From JBNARI01 sp049718765 (GTDB lineage: Bacteria > Bacillota > Sulfobacillia > DUMF01): a stretch of 64,000 bases of DNA. Numbering within the stretch: position 1 is the first letter of the stretch; each line of letters opens with the position of its first letter. Shown here piece by piece: positions 62,744 through 64,000 of this stretch. Where the stretch lies: the NCBI GenBank assembly GCA_049718765.1, contig JBNARI010000005.1:1-64000 (forward strand), written 5' to 3'. Below the pieces are notes generated by a model. It did no database searches. It was given only the letters and a program-made list of their open reading frames with translations, and was not told the origin of the DNA. Position numbers and translations under genes: made by a program.

Positions 62744-64000
62744 AGGCTCATTTGACTAGTTTCTGGCACACCCGCAAGGCATCCTTCCGCCCTGAGCAGT
62801 TCAATCAGGCTCTTGGACAGCTTGGTGCGAGCTTTGAACTCCTCAATTGAGCCGAAGGGTTTCTCCCCCCGGGCCGAAGCAATGGTGGACGCAGCTGCTG
62901 TGCCAAGGCCCGGGATTGCCACAAGGGGTAGCCGTATTCCGTTGGGTTCTATTATACACTTCCAGGGATGCGAAACGTATATGTCCACAGGAAGGAACTG
63001 AACGCCCCTTGCAGCCATTTCCTGAGCAACCTCGAGCAACATTTGGGTTTCCTTTTCCTTCGCGGACGCCTCGCTGCCCTTGGAAGCAATCTCCTCGCAC
63101 TTGCGCGCCCAAATCCTGGGGCCACCCTTGAGCAAGGTGTAGTCAAGGGCATCCGAGTGGAGGCTGAAGTACATTGCGTAGAAAGCCTTGGGATGATGCA
63201 CCTTGAAATAAGCAATCCTGAAACACATCATTACGTAGGCCACTGCGTGTGCCTTAGGGAACATGTACTTGATCTTCTTGCAGGACTCAATGTACCAACC
63301 AGGAACGCCTGCTTCTCGCATGGCGGCTTCATGTTCTGGTAACAAACCCTTCCCCTTGCGGACGTTTTCCATAATGGCAAAGGCCTGGCTTGGCTCGAGG
63401 CCCTTCGAGATGAGAAAGGTCATGATGTCGTCCCTAGTGCAAATCACTTCCCCTAACCTTGCAATCCCCTGCTTGATCAAATCCCTAGCATTGCCCAACC
63501 AAACGTCTGTACCGTGGGACAGGCCAGATATCCTGACCAAGTCCGCAAAGCACTGGGGTCTAGTTTCCACGAGCATTTGCCTGACGAACTTGGTGCCAAA
63601 CTCGGGTATGCCTAACGTGCCAACTTCCACCGAGTAACTCCCGTTTAAGTTGAGGGGTTCAGGACTCGAAAATAGCTTCAAAGTCATGGGGTCATTGAAA
63701 GGGACGGTCAATGGGTCGATCCCTGTGTACTCGTGCAGCAACTTCAGGGCAGTGGGGTCATCGTGGCCCAAAATGTCCAGCTTCACGAGGCGGCTGGATA
63801 TGGACTCATAATCGAAATGGGTTGTCACCACTCCCGATTCCCTGTCATCTGCGGGGTACTGTACGGGAGTGAACTCGAGCACATCGCATCCGGCAGGCAC
63901 AATCATTACCCCGCCTGGGTGCTGGCCCGTGGTGCGCTTGACCCCTGTTATTCCCCGGGCGAGACGTTCGACCTCTGCCTTCCTCAGCACCAGGCCCTTA
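62731..64000 (-). CDS. polC: DNA polymerase III PolC, C-terminal part (cut by window)
   Basis: The last 420 or so residues of PolC are present and continue in frame beyond the window edge. Visible features are KRTTGQHPGGVMIVP near the start, the FPKAHAVAYVMMCFRIAYFK segment and the C-terminal PETSQMSL stretch. PolC is the main replicative polymerase of Bacillota. It overlaps the activation protein gene by 13 bases, so the met genes may be read from the polC transcript. Confidence 0.95.
   Translation of the reverse strand, partial: KGLVLRKAEVERLARGITGVKRTTGQHPGGVMIVPAGCDVLEFTPVQYPADDRESGVVTTHFDYESISSRLVKLDILGHDDPTALKLLHEYTGIDPLTVPFNDPMTLKLFSSPEPLNLNGSYSVEVGTLGIPEFGTKFVRQMLVETRPQCFADLVRISGLSHGTDVWLGNARDLIKQGIARLGEVICTRDDIMTFLISKGLEPSQAFAIMENVRKGKGLLPEHEAAMREAGVPGWYIESCKKIKYMFPKAHAVAYVMMCFRIAYFKVHHPKAFYAMYFSLHSDALDYTLLKGGPRIWARKCEEIASKGSEASAKEKETQMLLEVAQEMAARGVQFLPVDIYVSHPWKCIIEPNGIRLPLVAIPGLGTAAASTIASARGEKPFGSIEEFKARTKLSKSLIELLRAEGCLAGVPETSQMSLWRS

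Noticed and set aside
1..64000. CRISPR arrays, tRNA and rRNA genes
   Set aside because: No regularly spaced repeats or tRNA/rRNA-like sequence were seen anywhere in the window.

Overview
The window is a compact bacterial chromosome segment from a Gram-positive (Bacillota) lineage, most likely an anaerobic Clostridia-like organism. The evidence is a PolC-type DNA polymerase III, RNase J, LexA, a T-box leader, a Spo0E-like phosphatase, a SpoVK-type AAA protein, the nusA-ylxR-infB-ylxP-rbfA-nrnA-truB-ribF-rpsO-pnp gene order, an oxygen-sensitive tungsten aldehyde oxidoreductase and lipoprotein-anchored binding proteins. GTG and TTG starts and 1-8 bp stop/start overlaps are very common. No rRNA, tRNA or CRISPR array was seen. 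Species cannot be named from sequence alone.

Layout. Positions 1-8.8 kb hold a minus-strand catabolic operon: a MoaD-like sulfur carrier, tungsten aldehyde ferredoxin oxidoreductase, iron alcohol dehydrogenase, cyclase-family hydrolase, SDR and an AtoE short-chain fatty acid permease. It is preceded by a -24/-12 (sigma-54) promoter and by the gene for an AcoR-like sigma-54 activator. Positions 8.9-16.6 kb carry lexA facing an aluminium-resistance/YnbB-type PLP protein, a NEW3-domain protein with an ABC exporter, spoVK coupled to a small GTPase, and rodZ. Positions 16.6-19.4 kb are a cysteine operon (cysE-cysK-HAD phosphatase) behind a T-box leader. Positions 19.4-25.3 kb are a seven-gene operon: DUF1805, a tripartite tricarboxylate transporter (tctC-B-A), a TIGR04076 protein, a ThDP enzyme with an unusual metal-site residue, and a GntR regulator. 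Positions 25.6-29.5 kb hold a decaying ribose-type ABC transporter: the binding protein is intact, the permease and ATPase are broken, and a FadR-type regulator lies upstream.

Positions 29.6-37.6 kb contain an NlpC/P60 hydrolase, Sir2, a DASS transporter, CobO, a PQQ-repeat protein, an L,D-transpeptidase, DegV, a possible small overlapping gene and a lone large serine recombinase. Positions 37.7-44.9 kb are housekeeping and envelope genes (ftsK, uppP, Na/Pi symporter, RNase J, a stress protein). Positions 45-50.7 kb carry small membrane and Spo0E-like proteins, a dimeric dUTPase-like protein, an M16 peptidase broken by a G7 homopolymer, endonuclease IV and PNPase. Positions 50.7-58.8 kb are the translation and transcription cluster behind an attenuator-like rimP leader. 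Positions 58.9-64 kb are metF, a short metH, a separate methionine synthase activation protein and the 3' part of polC, which runs off the window.

Functional picture. Two accessory metabolic modules stand out. One is a sigma-54-controlled acid/aldehyde/alcohol module that couples AOR, Fe-ADH and a fatty acid permease. The other is a carboxylate uptake operon feeding an unassigned ThDP enzyme. Most of the rest is core growth machinery. I did not find a convincing wholly novel defence or mobile system; the best candidates for new biology are the two modules above and the SpoVK-GTPase pair.
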